Below, in pieces: positions 7,813-15,683 of a DNA stretch of 64,000 bases. The position numbers were made by a program, and so were the translations under genes. The stretch is taken from contig CAZQDA010000003.1 of the NCBI GenBank assembly GCA_964592155.1, positions 1-64,000 on the forward strand, written 5' to 3'. The stretch's first letter is position 1; each line of letters starts with the position of its first letter. The notes beneath the pieces were generated by a model. The model was given only the letters and a program-made list of their open reading frames with translations, was not told the DNA's origin and did not search any database. The DNA is from Christensenella sp964592155 (GTDB taxonomy: Bacteria > Bacillota > Clostridia > Christensenellales > Christensenellaceae).

Positions 7813-8595
7813 CTATTTTTTCACCGCCTCCGCTACAAATACGCTTGCTTTCTTCTCATGTTTCAGCAAATTGTTTTCCAGCGTCTTAACAGCCATTTTA
7901 AAAATAGGGCCGCTCACCGAGCGCGCCTTTTGCGGGCATTGCTTTACACAGGCAAGGCAACGAATACATGTATCCTTTTCTGTCTTTTTATAATCCGATT
8001 TCTCAATTGCGCCCGCAGGACAAATCCGCGCGCACGTTCCGCAATCGTTGCAGTTTTTTCCGCCCTTCGGCGCAAACGGCACCGTTTGAAATTCTCTGTA
8101 AGGCCTGTTGCCGGGCAACTTAAGCTTTCCGTGTGCGCCCCGCGCTTTGAGCTCTGCGGCGAATCCGGCCGCAACGCGCAAATCCTCTTCATTTGGCCGC
8201 CCTTTGCCAATCCTTTCTGAAAATGTATGCGGCGCAACAAACGCCCCTGCGCCCACAGTGTCAAAACCCTGCTGCACAAGACAGTCCCCCATCTCCAGCA
8301 ACGCATCCTCATACGCACGGTTCCCATAGCTCACCACAAGCACGGCGGGCGTGTTCTCCCCCCGCAGCGTTTTAAGCAGCCCGCCATCCATCTGTGGAAT
8401 TCTTCCATAATAGACCGGTACGCCAACCACCATAAGGTCATCCGCCGAAAAAGCATGCTCCTGCGCGCGCATAAACCGATCCGTGAGGTCAATCTCCTCA
8501 TATTGATCGGAAAGCCCCTGTGCCACCGCACACACATAACGCCTGGTTCCTCCTGTCGGGCTAAAATAAACAGCCCATACCTTCCTGTTTTTCAT
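7813..8595 (-). CDS. EFR1-type flavodoxin-like protein with two 4Fe-4S clusters
   Basis: A 260-residue electron-transfer protein. The N-terminus (1-150) is a flavodoxin-like fold with the FMN phosphate loop SPTGGTRR at about 12-19. The C-terminus (about 180-230) carries two ferredoxin motifs, CNDCGTCARICP and CIRCLACVKQCP, which would bind two 4Fe-4S clusters. This architecture is the EFR1 family, common in Clostridia, with no known specific partner. It is followed by its own terminator and is probably expressed alone or with the TetR gene upstream, which ends about 35 bases before it. Its role is likely low-potential electron shuttling in the cytoplasm; the substrate is unknown. Confidence 0.85.
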   Translation of the reverse strand: MKNRKVWAVYFSPTGGTRRYVCAVAQGLSDQYEEIDLTDRFMRAQEHAFSADDLMVVGVPVYYGRIPQMDGGLLKTLRGENTPAVLVVSYGNRAYEDALLEMGDCLVQQGFDTVGAGAFVAPHTFSERIGKGRPNEEDLRVAAGFAAELKARGAHGKLKLPGNRPYREFQTVPFAPKGGKNCNDCGTCARICPAGAIEKSDYKKTEKDTCIRCLACVKQCPQKARSVSGPIFKMAVKTLENNLLKHEKKASVFVAEAVKK

Positions 8596-8629
8596 CTCTT
8601 CCCACCCTTTCTTTTGGCAGCGCTATCCA

Positions 8630-9328
8630 TTATCTTCCGGATTCATCGTGGTTGTGCCTGTGCGCACGGCTAATATCCATATCATAGCCCCTATGCTTGC
8701 TGTCCCTCACATGAAACCAAATTTCCCTCAAGTCGATTTTTTCTGCCCTGCGCAGCTCCGGCTTCGTATCCAGCAACACTTCCATCTCCGCGCGGACGAT
8801 CGTTTTAAAATCGAATCCCCCATCCGTCATCACCCATGCAAAGGCCGTACTCATGCAGGTCTGCTGGATCAGCGCACATAACATTCTAGGATCGGAGCCA
8901 TTCCTGATTTCGCCCGCCTTTTGTCCTTTGGTAATGATATCCGTTTGCAATTCCAGCATGGCAACATGTTTATGCCCCATGCGAAACGTTCCTACATCAC
9001 AGTTTAAATTTTTGATAAAAAGCTGACGGGCAATTTCCGTTCCCGATTTGGTTACGTATTCTAAAAATGGGTTATAAGATAGCCAAAGTTGTTCCATAAA
9101 ATTTTCCGCATTCAATATCTGCACAAAATATTCTGTGCTGATGTCGTGTGGAAATTCATAAAAATCTTTGAGCAGCTCGTCTTTTGATTTGAAATAATAA
9201 TAGAAAGTATGTTTGTTGATCCCGCTCTCCGCGCAGATTTCGTTGATCGTGATATTCTCAAAACCACGCTCCTGAAAGAGGCGCAGCCCAATTTTTTTAA
9301 TCCTTGTTTTCGTATCTTTTCCCGCCAT
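8630..9328 (-). CDS. TetR-family transcriptional regulator
   Basis: A 232-residue regulator. Residues 5-60 form the TetR helix-turn-helix (TRIKKIGLRLFQERGFENIT, then INEICAESGINKHTFYYYF). The rest is a helical ligand-binding domain. Start ATG 9328 (MAGKDTKT) is chosen because it aligns with the normal TetR start; the upstream ATG at 9412 would add leader sequence containing promoter elements. It is divergent from the two-gene ABC exporter at 9496-13685, the usual layout for a repressor of a multidrug pump. Copies of TTGCAACCG at 9374-9382 and 9417-9425 in the shared region may be its sites. Confidence 0.85.
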   Translation of the reverse strand: MAGKDTKTRIKKIGLRLFQERGFENITINEICAESGINKHTFYYYFKSKDELLKDFYEFPHDISTEYFVQILNAENFMEQLWLSYNPFLEYVTKSGTEIARQLFIKNLNCDVGTFRMGHKHVAMLELQTDIITKGQKAGEIRNGSDPRMLCALIQQTCMSTAFAWVMTDGGFDFKTIVRAEMEVLLDTKPELRRAEKIDLREIWFHVRDSKHRGYDMDISRAHRHNHDESGR

Positions 9329-9373
9329 TTTATAACTTCTTTCATTATATGATAAAACGAGGTTAACATATAT

Positions 9374-9434
9374 TTGCAACCGAGTCAATATTATTAATAA
9401 ACTTATTGACATTTTTTTGCAACCGCGGTATCAT
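9374..9434 (+). promoter_or_regulatory. Promoter and repeated TTGCAACCG sites of the ABC exporter operon
   Basis: The -35 TTGACA (9406-9411), 17-base spacer and -10 TATCAT (9429-9434) point to the exporter genes. Direct repeats TTGCAACCG lie at 9374-9382 and inside the spacer at 9417-9425, a good position for repression by the divergent TetR protein. Confidence 0.6.
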
Positions 9435-9495
9435 AAATCATCGGAAGTTTCAACTCGGCGAAAGCCACTCTTGAAAGAAAGGAAGAAAAACGCTT

Positions 9496-11802
9496 ATGAT
9501 GCGCATAATGAAATACTTAAAGCCCTATGCCGCGCTCATATTCGCTGCCGTCGTCTTGCTGTTTGGTCAAGCCTACAGCGACCTGTCCCTGCCAAACTAT
9601 ATGTCCAAAATTGTGGACTATGGCATACAGCAGGGCGGGATCGAAAACGCGATCCCCACCGCGGTCAGCGAAAACACAATGCAGTCCCTGCTGCCTTTTA
9701 TGGAGGAATCCCAGCAAAAGGTCGTGCAGGAAAATTACACACTGATCACAAAAGAAAGCGCGGACTATGATACCTATTTAAAGTCATATCCTGCGCTCGA
9801 AAATGAAAATATCTATGTCGAAACGCTGCAGAGCGCAGGCGCCACAGAGGTTTTGAATACCGCATTTTCCAAATCCTTTGCCTCGATAAGCGCCATTGAG
9901 CAAATCATGACGGCAGAAAAAGACGGTTCTTCGTCCATCGCGCTCGATAAGCAGGTCAATGCGGACGGAACAGAAAAAACAGCTCAAATTCCCCCTGCCC
10001 TCATGCAATTCATGGGATACTATATGCAGCAGCCCCAGGGCACGGAATTCTTTACGGCGCTCAATTCCTATCCTGATTCCGCCGCGGTTTACGCGGGGCT
10101 AAACGAGCTTCTCAACGAAAAACTGGGCGGCATGGACACAAGCTTGCTGACGCAAATGGCAATCCCGTCAGTCAAGCAGGAATATCAGGCGCTCGGAGTA
10201 GACACGTCCGCTCTGCAACAGAATTATATCTGGAGCAACGGCGGCATGATGCTTCTGTTTGCCCTCATTTCCGCGGCCTGCACAGTCGCCGTGGGTTTCT
10301 TTGCCGCAAAGGTGGGCGCGGGACTTGCGCGCGACCTGCGCGAAAAGACCTTCACCAAAGTGGAAAACTTTTCCAATGTGGAGTTTGATAAATTCTCCAC
10401 AGCGTCGCTCATCACCCGCAACACCAACGATATCACACAAATCCAGATGGTGCTCATTATGATGATCCGCATGGTCATCTATGCACCCATCATGGGTGTG
10501 GGCGGAGTCATCATGGCTCTTAACAAGAGCGTTTCCATGTCTTGGATCATCGCGCTTGCGGTTGTGGTGCTGCTTGGTTTCATCGGAACGATTTTCGCGG
10601 TTGTCATGCCAAAATTCAAAATCATGCAAAAGCTTGTCGACCGTTTAAACCTTGTCATGCGCGAAAACCTGTCCGGCCTTATGGTCATCCGCGCGTTCAA
10701 CACGCAGGATTTTGAGCTTAAACGGTTTGACAGAGCCAACGAAGACCTCACGAAAACATCCCTGTTTGTTGGCCGCGCGATGATATGGATGATGCCCATC
10801 ATGACTCTTATTATGAACGGCATTTCCATCCTGATCATCTGGGTGGGCGCAAACCAGATTGCGGCCTCTTCCATGCAGGTGGGCGATATGATGGCGTTTA
10901 TGCAGTACGCAATGCAAATCGTGATGGCGTTCCTCATGATGTCCATGATGTTCATCATGCTGCCGCGTGCTTCCGTTTCCGCGCACCGTATTGCGGATGT
11001 GCTGGATACGGAGCCCTCGATTCACGATCCGCAGTCTCCTGTGCATTTTCAGGATCCCAAAGGGCTTCTGGAATTCAAAGACGTGTGCTTTGCCTATCCT
11101 GGTGCGGAAGATAACGTCCTAACGGACATCAGCTTTGTCGCCAAACCCGGGCAAACAACTGCTTTCATCGGCTCCACAGGCTCGGGTAAGTCCACGGTGG
11201 CAAACCTGATACCGCGTTTTTATGATGTTTCCTGCGGAACCATCACCATCGACGGCGTTGACGTGCGCGACGTAAGTCGCCACGAGCTGCGCGATCAGGT
11301 CGGTTATGTGCCGCAAAAATCAGTGCTGTTCTCGGGTACGATTGCTTCCAATCTGCGCCTTGGTGATGAAGAGGCGACGGACGCGCAAATGGAAAAAGCG
11401 TCAGAAGAAGCACAGGCCATGGAATTTATCAGCAAAAACCCCAAGGGGCTCAATGCCAATATTTCGCAGGGCGGCGCAAACGTGTCCGGCGGCCAAAAGC
11501 AGCGGCTGTCCATCGCTCGCGCGCTGGTCAAAGACCCCAATATCTATGTGTTTGACGATAGCTTTTCCGCGCTCGACTTCAAAACCGACGCCGTACTGCG
11601 CGAAGCCATTAAGGAACAAACCAAGGATAAAACCGTGCTGATTATCGCGCAGCGCGTAGGCACCATTATGGATGCGCAGCAAATCATCGTGCTCGACGAA
11701 GGCAAAATTGTCGGCAAGGGCACGCATAGAGAATTGATGCAAACCTGCGAGGCTTACCGCGAAATCGCGCTCTCTCAGCTTTCAGAGGAGGAATTACAAT
11801 GA
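9496..11802 (+). CDS. ABC exporter subunit, heterodimeric, degenerate NBD, large external loop
   Basis: A 768-residue ABC half-transporter, much longer than the usual 570-600. The extra length is an insertion of roughly 170-190 residues between TM1 (about 14-32) and TM2 (about 250-272), expected to face outside. The six-helix domain is followed by an NBD with Walker A GSTGSGKST (about 557-565) and signature VSGGQKQR. Walker B is VFDDSFSALD (catalytic Glu replaced by Asp), and the switch His is replaced by Gln (IIAQRVGTI). These are marks of the non-catalytic partner in an asymmetric heterodimer. Its stop overlaps the start of the second half-transporter (ATGA). With the divergent TetR gene, it is probably a drug or lipid exporter. 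Confidence 0.9.
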   Translation: MMRIMKYLKPYAALIFAAVVLLFGQAYSDLSLPNYMSKIVDYGIQQGGIENAIPTAVSENTMQSLLPFMEESQQKVVQENYTLITKESADYDTYLKSYPALENENIYVETLQSAGATEVLNTAFSKSFASISAIEQIMTAEKDGSSSIALDKQVNADGTEKTAQIPPALMQFMGYYMQQPQGTEFFTALNSYPDSAAVYAGLNELLNEKLGGMDTSLLTQMAIPSVKQEYQALGVDTSALQQNYIWSNGGMMLLFALISAACTVAVGFFAAKVGAGLARDLREKTFTKVENFSNVEFDKFSTASLITRNTNDITQIQMVLIMMIRMVIYAPIMGVGGVIMALNKSVSMSWIIALAVVVLLGFIGTIFAVVMPKFKIMQKLVDRLNLVMRENLSGLMVIRAFNTQDFELKRFDRANEDLTKTSLFVGRAMIWMMPIMTLIMNGISILIIWVGANQIAASSMQVGDMMAFMQYAMQIVMAFLMMSMMFIMLPRASVSAHRIADVLDTEPSIHDPQSPVHFQDPKGLLEFKDVCFAYPGAEDNVLTDISFVAKPGQTTAFIGSTGSGKSTVANLIPRFYDVSCGTITIDGVDVRDVSRHELRDQVGYVPQKSVLFSGTIASNLRLGDEEATDAQMEKASEEAQAMEFISKNPKGLNANISQGGANVSGGQKQRLSIARALVKDPNIYVFDDSFSALDFKTDAVLREAIKEQTKDKTVLIIAQRVGTIMDAQQIIVLDEGKIVGKGTHRELMQTCEAYREIALSQLSEEELQ

Positions 11803-13685
11803 GCAACGATACACCAAAAAGACCTCCCAGAGGCGGTCAGGGACAAGGCCATGGCCCCGGCGGCCCGCAGATCGCAATGGCGGGCGCAAAAGCCAAAGAT
11901 TTCAAAGGCTCTATGGGACGCCTGCTCAAATATATTGGAAAATACAAAGCGGCTGTCATCATTGTTGTGATCTTTGCCGTCGCCTCTACCATCTTCTCCA
12001 TTGTCGGCCCGAAACTCATGGGTAACGCGACAACCGTGCTCTTTGAGGGCGTGATGGGGCAGATCGGCGGAACGGGCAGTGGAGTCGACTTTGCACAAAT
12101 TGCCCAAATTTTAATCATGCTCGTAATTCTGTACGGCGTTTCCGCTTTGTTCGGCTACATTCAGGGCTTTATCATGACAGGCGTTTCCATGAAAGTGACC
12201 TACCGCCTGCGCAAGGATATCAGTGAGAAGATCAACACGCTTCCCCTTTCCTACTTTGATAAAAACAGCCATGGCGATATTCTGTCCCGGGTGACCAACG
12301 ATGTCGATACCATCAGCCAGACTCTCAATCAGAGCTTGTCGCAGATTATCACATCCGTCACCATGGTCATTGGCGTTGTTGTCATGATGTTCACCATCAA
12401 CTGGCTCATGACGCTGGTGGTGCTGATCATCATCCCTGTTTCCATGGTTCTGATTATGCTGGTGGTAAAGAAATCACAAAAATTCTTCAAACAGCAGCAA
12501 AAATATCTTGGCACGGTCAACGGGCATGTGGAAGAAATGTTTGCGGGTCACAACGTCATCTCCGCCTATAATGGCGAGGAAGAGAGCATTCAGGTTTTCA
12601 ACGGCGAAAACGAGAAATTATATACCTCCGCATGGAAAGCAAATTTCATGTCCGGTATGATGATGCCGATTATGTCGTTTGTCGGAAACCTCGGCTATGT
12701 GGCGATGTGTGTGCTCGGCGGATACCTTGCCGCCACCGGTTCCATCACGGTTGGTAACATCCAGTCGTTTGTGCAGTATGTGCGCAGCTTCACCATGCCG
12801 CTTTCGCAGCTCGCGAATATTTCAAACGTCCTGCAGCAAACGGCGGCGGCTTCGGAACGCGTGTTCGAATTCTTAAATGAAAAAGAGGAATCGCCGGATA
12901 CGACGAGCCCTGTGAAGCTTGACGAGGTCAAAGGGCAGGTTACGTTTGAAGACGTACACTTTGGCTATAATCCGGAAAAGATCATCATCAATGATTTTTC
13001 AGCGGATGTAAAGCCCGGTCAGAAAATCGCAATCGTCGGGCCAACCGGCGCGGGCAAGACAACAATGATCAAGCTGCTCATGCGCTTTTATGACTTAAAC
13101 GGAGGCAAAATATTGATCGACGGTCATCCCTCCACACAGTTTGCCCGCGCAGACCTGCGCCGTCATTTCGGCATGGTGCTGCAGGATACCTGGCTTTACA
13201 ACGACACCATTATGGAAAACATCCGCTATGGACGCATGGATGCGACGGATGAAGAGGTCATCGCCGCGGCAAAAGCCGCCTATGCGCATCACTTCATCAA
13301 AGCTCTGCCCCACGGATATGAAATGGTGCTCAACGAAGACGCATCCAATATCTCTCAGGGTCAGAAACAGCTGCTCACCATCGCGCGCGCCATTCTGGCC
13401 GATCCTGATATGCTGATTCTGGACGAGGCAACCAGCTCTGTCGATACGCGCACAGAAACCCTCATCCAAAAGGCCATGGACGCGCTCATGCAGGGACGCA
13501 CAAGCTTCGTGATCGCGCACCGCCTGTCCACCATCAAAGATGCGGATCTCATTCTCGTCATGAAGGACGGCGATATCATCGAGCAGGGCACACATGTCGC
13601 GCTTCTGGAAAAGGGCGGATTCTACGCCGACCTTTATAACAGCCAGTTCACAGCGCCTGCCATCGCAGACCCGCAAGAGGCATAA
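11799..13685 (+). CDS. ABC exporter subunit, heterodimeric, catalytic NBD
   Basis: A 628-residue half-transporter, the partner of the preceding gene (4-base overlap). The N-terminus (1-35) is Gly/Pro/Gln-rich and cytoplasmic. Six membrane helices follow (about 45-340), then the NBD with Walker A GPTGAGKTT, an intact Walker B LILDEATSSVD with catalytic Glu, and switch His in VIAHRLSTI. Its signature motif is ISQGQKQ instead of LSGGQ. This is complementary to the partner: the degenerate site would combine the partner's altered Walker B with this weak signature, as in TM287/288-type exporters. It acts in the plasma membrane and its substrate is unknown. Confidence 0.92.
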   Translation: MSNDTPKRPPRGGQGQGHGPGGPQIAMAGAKAKDFKGSMGRLLKYIGKYKAAVIIVVIFAVASTIFSIVGPKLMGNATTVLFEGVMGQIGGTGSGVDFAQIAQILIMLVILYGVSALFGYIQGFIMTGVSMKVTYRLRKDISEKINTLPLSYFDKNSHGDILSRVTNDVDTISQTLNQSLSQIITSVTMVIGVVVMMFTINWLMTLVVLIIIPVSMVLIMLVVKKSQKFFKQQQKYLGTVNGHVEEMFAGHNVISAYNGEEESIQVFNGENEKLYTSAWKANFMSGMMMPIMSFVGNLGYVAMCVLGGYLAATGSITVGNIQSFVQYVRSFTMPLSQLANISNVLQQTAAASERVFEFLNEKEESPDTTSPVKLDEVKGQVTFEDVHFGYNPEKIIINDFSADVKPGQKIAIVGPTGAGKTTMIKLLMRFYDLNGGKILIDGHPSTQFARADLRRHFGMVLQDTWLYNDTIMENIRYGRMDATDEEVIAAAKAAYAHHFIKALPHGYEMVLNEDASNISQGQKQLLTIARAILADPDMLILDEATSSVDTRTETLIQKAMDALMQGRTSFVIAHRLSTIKDADLILVMKDGDIIEQGTHVALLEKGGFYADLYNSQFTAPAIADPQEA

Positions 13686-13710
13686 ATCCGGCAAAAGCCA
13701 AATCATCCAA

Positions 13711-13747
13711 AAGAGCGTTTCCACCACTTGGGGAAGCGCTCTTTTTT
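13711..13747 (+). terminator. Terminator of the ABC exporter operon
   Basis: Stem AAGAGCG(T)TTCC pairs with GGAAGCGCTCTT (one G-T pair), followed by six T, about 25 bases after the stop codon. Confidence 0.85.
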
Positions 13748-13774
13748 GACTTTTCTCTCAAATTGTTGTAAAGT
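13746..13774 (+). promoter_or_regulatory. Promoter of the first YbaK-like gene
   Basis: TTGACT (13746-13751), 17-base spacer, TAAAGT (13769-13774), about 30 bases upstream of the start codon. The -35 overlaps the T run of the preceding terminator. Confidence 0.55.
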
Positions 13775-13804
13775 AGGCACGTATCCAACAGCAAGGAGTT
13801 TTCT

Positions 13805-14275
13805 ATGTCAATCGATCTCGTAAAAGCCTATTTTCAAGAATTTGGAAAAGCGCAGGATGTACTGGAGTTTGATTCTTCCAGCGCAACCGTGGAGCTTGCC
13901 GCGCAAACGCTGGGCGTCATTCCCGCCCGCATCGCCAAAACTCTGTCCTTTCATGTTGACGGCGGATGTGTGCTCATCGTCACAGCCGGCGACGTCAAAA
14001 TAGATAACCCGAAATACCGCGCGCAGTTTTCCTGCAAGGCAAAAATGCTTGCCTTTGAAGAGGTAGAGCCCATGACCGGCCACAACGTCGGCGGCGTTTG
14101 CCCTTTTGCCAATCCGCCGCAGGTGCGTACTTATCTTGACGTATCGCTCCAGCGTTTTGACACTGTTTTTCCTGCCTGCGGCAGCGCAAATTCAGCCATC
14201 GAACTCTCCTGCGACGATTTATTCCGCTATGCAGGCGCGCAGGATTGGATCGACGTGTGCAGGCCAAAAGAATAA
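13805..14275 (+). CDS. YbaK/EbsC-family aminoacyl-tRNA deacylase-like protein (1 of 3)
   Basis: A 156-residue single-domain protein of the YbaK/ProX/INS superfamily, which hydrolyses mischarged aminoacyl-tRNAs in trans. It shows the family core: an N-terminal strand-helix, the RIAKTLSF segment with the conserved Lys (about 42), a central GDVKIDNPKYR region and the GGVCPFANP loop (about 97-105). The start ATG 13805 follows an AAGGAG site. It is monocistronic, with its own promoter and a bidirectional terminator. Two further superfamily members lie convergently just downstream. The exact tRNA substrate (Cys-tRNAPro, Ala-tRNAPro or other) cannot be read from sequence. Confidence 0.85.
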   Translation: MSIDLVKAYFQEFGKAQDVLEFDSSSATVELAAQTLGVIPARIAKTLSFHVDGGCVLIVTAGDVKIDNPKYRAQFSCKAKMLAFEEVEPMTGHNVGGVCPFANPPQVRTYLDVSLQRFDTVFPACGSANSAIELSCDDLFRYAGAQDWIDVCRPKE

Positions 14276-14302
14276 ATCGGCGCACGCCGGCAATCAAGCG
14301 AT

Positions 14303-14335
14303 AAAAAAAGCGGAGCCGCCTCGCTCCGCTTTTTC
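14303..14335. terminator. Bidirectional terminator between convergent YbaK-like genes
   Basis: Stem AAAGCGGAG/CTCCGCTTT with loop CCGCCTCG is flanked by A and T runs, so it works in both directions. Confidence 0.88.
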
Positions 14336-14344
14336 TATGCCTCC

Positions 14345-14794
14345 CTATTCAAGGAATCCGATCATATTGTTCAGCCGGATCACATCCTCCGGCTTCATTT
14401 TCACCGTATGATAAGGATCCCCCGTTCCACCATAGATATAATCGTGTATTGTCAGCTGCTTATCAAACAAAATCGGGAATTTATGACCCAAAAGAGGAAT
14501 CTTGCCAACCTCATATCCCGTGGCCTGCTTCACCACCTTGGGGTCTGCCATTCCGTTTACGCCATACCCAAGCACATAGCTGATGCTCTTCACATCCATA
14601 TCCTCGCGCTGCCCGCTCACAACCATCGCCACCAGCCCCTGCTCCGTACTGATCACAAAAATCGGGGCGCATAGCTCCGGTTCGAAATACTCCGCCATAT
14701 CCTTTCCTTTTAACAACGGTTTTTCGTGCTCAATGATTTCAAATTCTGCTTTGCTCTCCTGTAAATACTCTGTCAATTGCTTTAAATTCATCAT
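14345..14794 (-). CDS. YbaK/ProX-family deacylase-like protein (2 of 3)
   Basis: A 149-residue single-domain YbaK-superfamily protein. The fold elements are visible: an N-terminal helix (LKQLTEYLQES), strand FEIIEH, and central AMVVSGQREDMDVKSI. The later GYEVGKIPLLGH loop matches the GGvsPfG loop of the family. It differs clearly from both neighbours, so this is not a recent duplication. It is the second gene of a minus-strand pair, 9 bases after its neighbour's stop. The presumed role is hydrolysis of a mischarged tRNA or a related aminoacyl ester. Substrate unknown. Confidence 0.78.
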   Translation of the reverse strand: MMNLKQLTEYLQESKAEFEIIEHEKPLLKGKDMAEYFEPELCAPIFVISTEQGLVAMVVSGQREDMDVKSISYVLGYGVNGMADPKVVKQATGYEVGKIPLLGHKFPILFDKQLTIHDYIYGGTGDPYHTVKMKPEDVIRLNNMIGFLE

Positions 14795-14803
14795 ATTCTG
14801 CCC

Positions 14804-15280
14804 CTACACTGTAATGTCTTTTATTTCCGCTCCAATCAGCGCGATCAGCTCCTCCGGCGCAAGTTCCACCTGTGTGCCGATTTTTCCCGCGCTCACCAGA
14901 ATGGTACGTTCCTTGCGGCACGCTTCATCCAGCACCGTCCGGTAAGCCTTTTTCATGCCCACTGGCGAGCATCCGCCGCGGACATAACCCGTCGTCTTGT
15001 TAATGTCCTTCACCGCAATCATCTCCACACTTTTTTCACCTACGGCGCGCGCCGCTTTTTTCAAATCCAGCTCGCACATCGCCGGAATCACAAATACAAA
15101 AAATTGCCGATCCGCTCCCTTCGTCACCAGCGTCTTAAAAACCTTGCGCACAGCAACTCCAAGTTTGTGCGCAACGGCAACCCCGTCAAGCGCAGTTCCG
15201 TCCGTTTCATAGGAATGCACCTCATACGCAACCTTTGCACGGTCTAAAATCCGCATTGCATTTGTCTTTGTGCTTGCCAT
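14804..15280 (-). CDS. ybaK: Cys-tRNA(Pro)/Cys-tRNA(Cys) deacylase, YbaK type (3 of 3)
   Basis: A 158-residue protein and the closest of the three to classical YbaK. It shows KTNAMRILDRAKVAYEVHSY at the N-terminus, VFKTLVTKG with the conserved Lys (about 46-54) and GYVRGGCSPVGMKK (about 101-114), all hallmarks of bacterial YbaK. It removes Cys mistakenly attached to tRNAPro by ProRS. The ATG at 15280 is preferred because GGAGGA lies 4 bases upstream; an upstream start at 15364 has none. It heads the two-gene minus-strand unit with the preceding entry. Confidence 0.88.
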   Translation of the reverse strand: MASTKTNAMRILDRAKVAYEVHSYETDGTALDGVAVAHKLGVAVRKVFKTLVTKGADRQFFVFVIPAMCELDLKKAARAVGEKSVEMIAVKDINKTTGYVRGGCSPVGMKKAYRTVLDEACRKERTILVSAGKIGTQVELAPEELIALIGAEIKDITV

Positions 15281-15325
15281 CATTTCCTCCATTTTTATTA
15301 TAACGGAAACAACATCTTTTTCCAA

Positions 15326-15355
15326 TAGAAAACCGTCCGGTTCTATGCCGGACGG
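15326..15355 (-). terminator. Terminator of the small helical protein gene
   Basis: A perfect 8-bp stem CCGTCCGG/CCGGACGG (15333-15355) is followed on the minus strand by TTTTC. It lies about 20 bases past the stop at 15374 and partly within the leader of the ybaK unit. Confidence 0.75.
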
Positions 15356-15373
15356 CCTCACCATAACAATTCT

Positions 15374-15526
15374 TTATTTCGATGTTTTTCGCTGCACCGC
15401 GTCGTTCACCTTTGTCGACGCTTCATGCACCCTGTTTGAAACCTTACTGATCGTTTCCTTTGTTTTATCCTTTGCTTTTTCCAAAACCTCGTCTATTTTT
15501 TTACCTGCTTCTTCCATCGTCTTCAT
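15374..15526 (-). CDS. Small amphipathic helical protein (50 aa)
   Basis: A 50-residue, Lys/Glu-rich protein predicted to be one long amphipathic helix (EEAGKKIDEVLEKAKDKTKE, then SKVSNRVHEASTKV). It resembles short stress or CsbD-like and apolipoprotein-like repeats in composition, but I recognise no family. The ATG at 15526 is supported by GAGGTG 6 bases upstream. A longer reading to 15721 would run through the terminator of the CheW gene, so it is rejected. It is bracketed by its own terminator. Function unknown. Confidence 0.6.
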   Translation of the reverse strand: MKTMEEAGKKIDEVLEKAKDKTKETISKVSNRVHEASTKVNDAVQRKTSK

Positions 15527-15637
15527 TTTTTTCACCTCGATATCTGCTGCGGAAGCGTACATTTTGCGTTCCCTGCTGATAGTATTAAGATACACCTTTC
15601 CACAGACATTAAACGCTAAAGTAAAGTCTCGGCGTAT

Positions 15638-15680
15638 AAAAAAGACGCGGGAAACCTCCGCGCCGTTTGCGTTCTTTTTT
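15638..15680 (-). terminator. Terminator after the CheW-CZB gene
   Basis: AAAAAAGA-CGC (15638-15648) pairs with GCGTTCTTTTTT (15669-15680) with a small bulge, and an inner GC-rich part extends the stem. It lies directly after the stop at 15684 and could act in both directions. Confidence 0.7.
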
Positions 15681-15683
15681 CTG

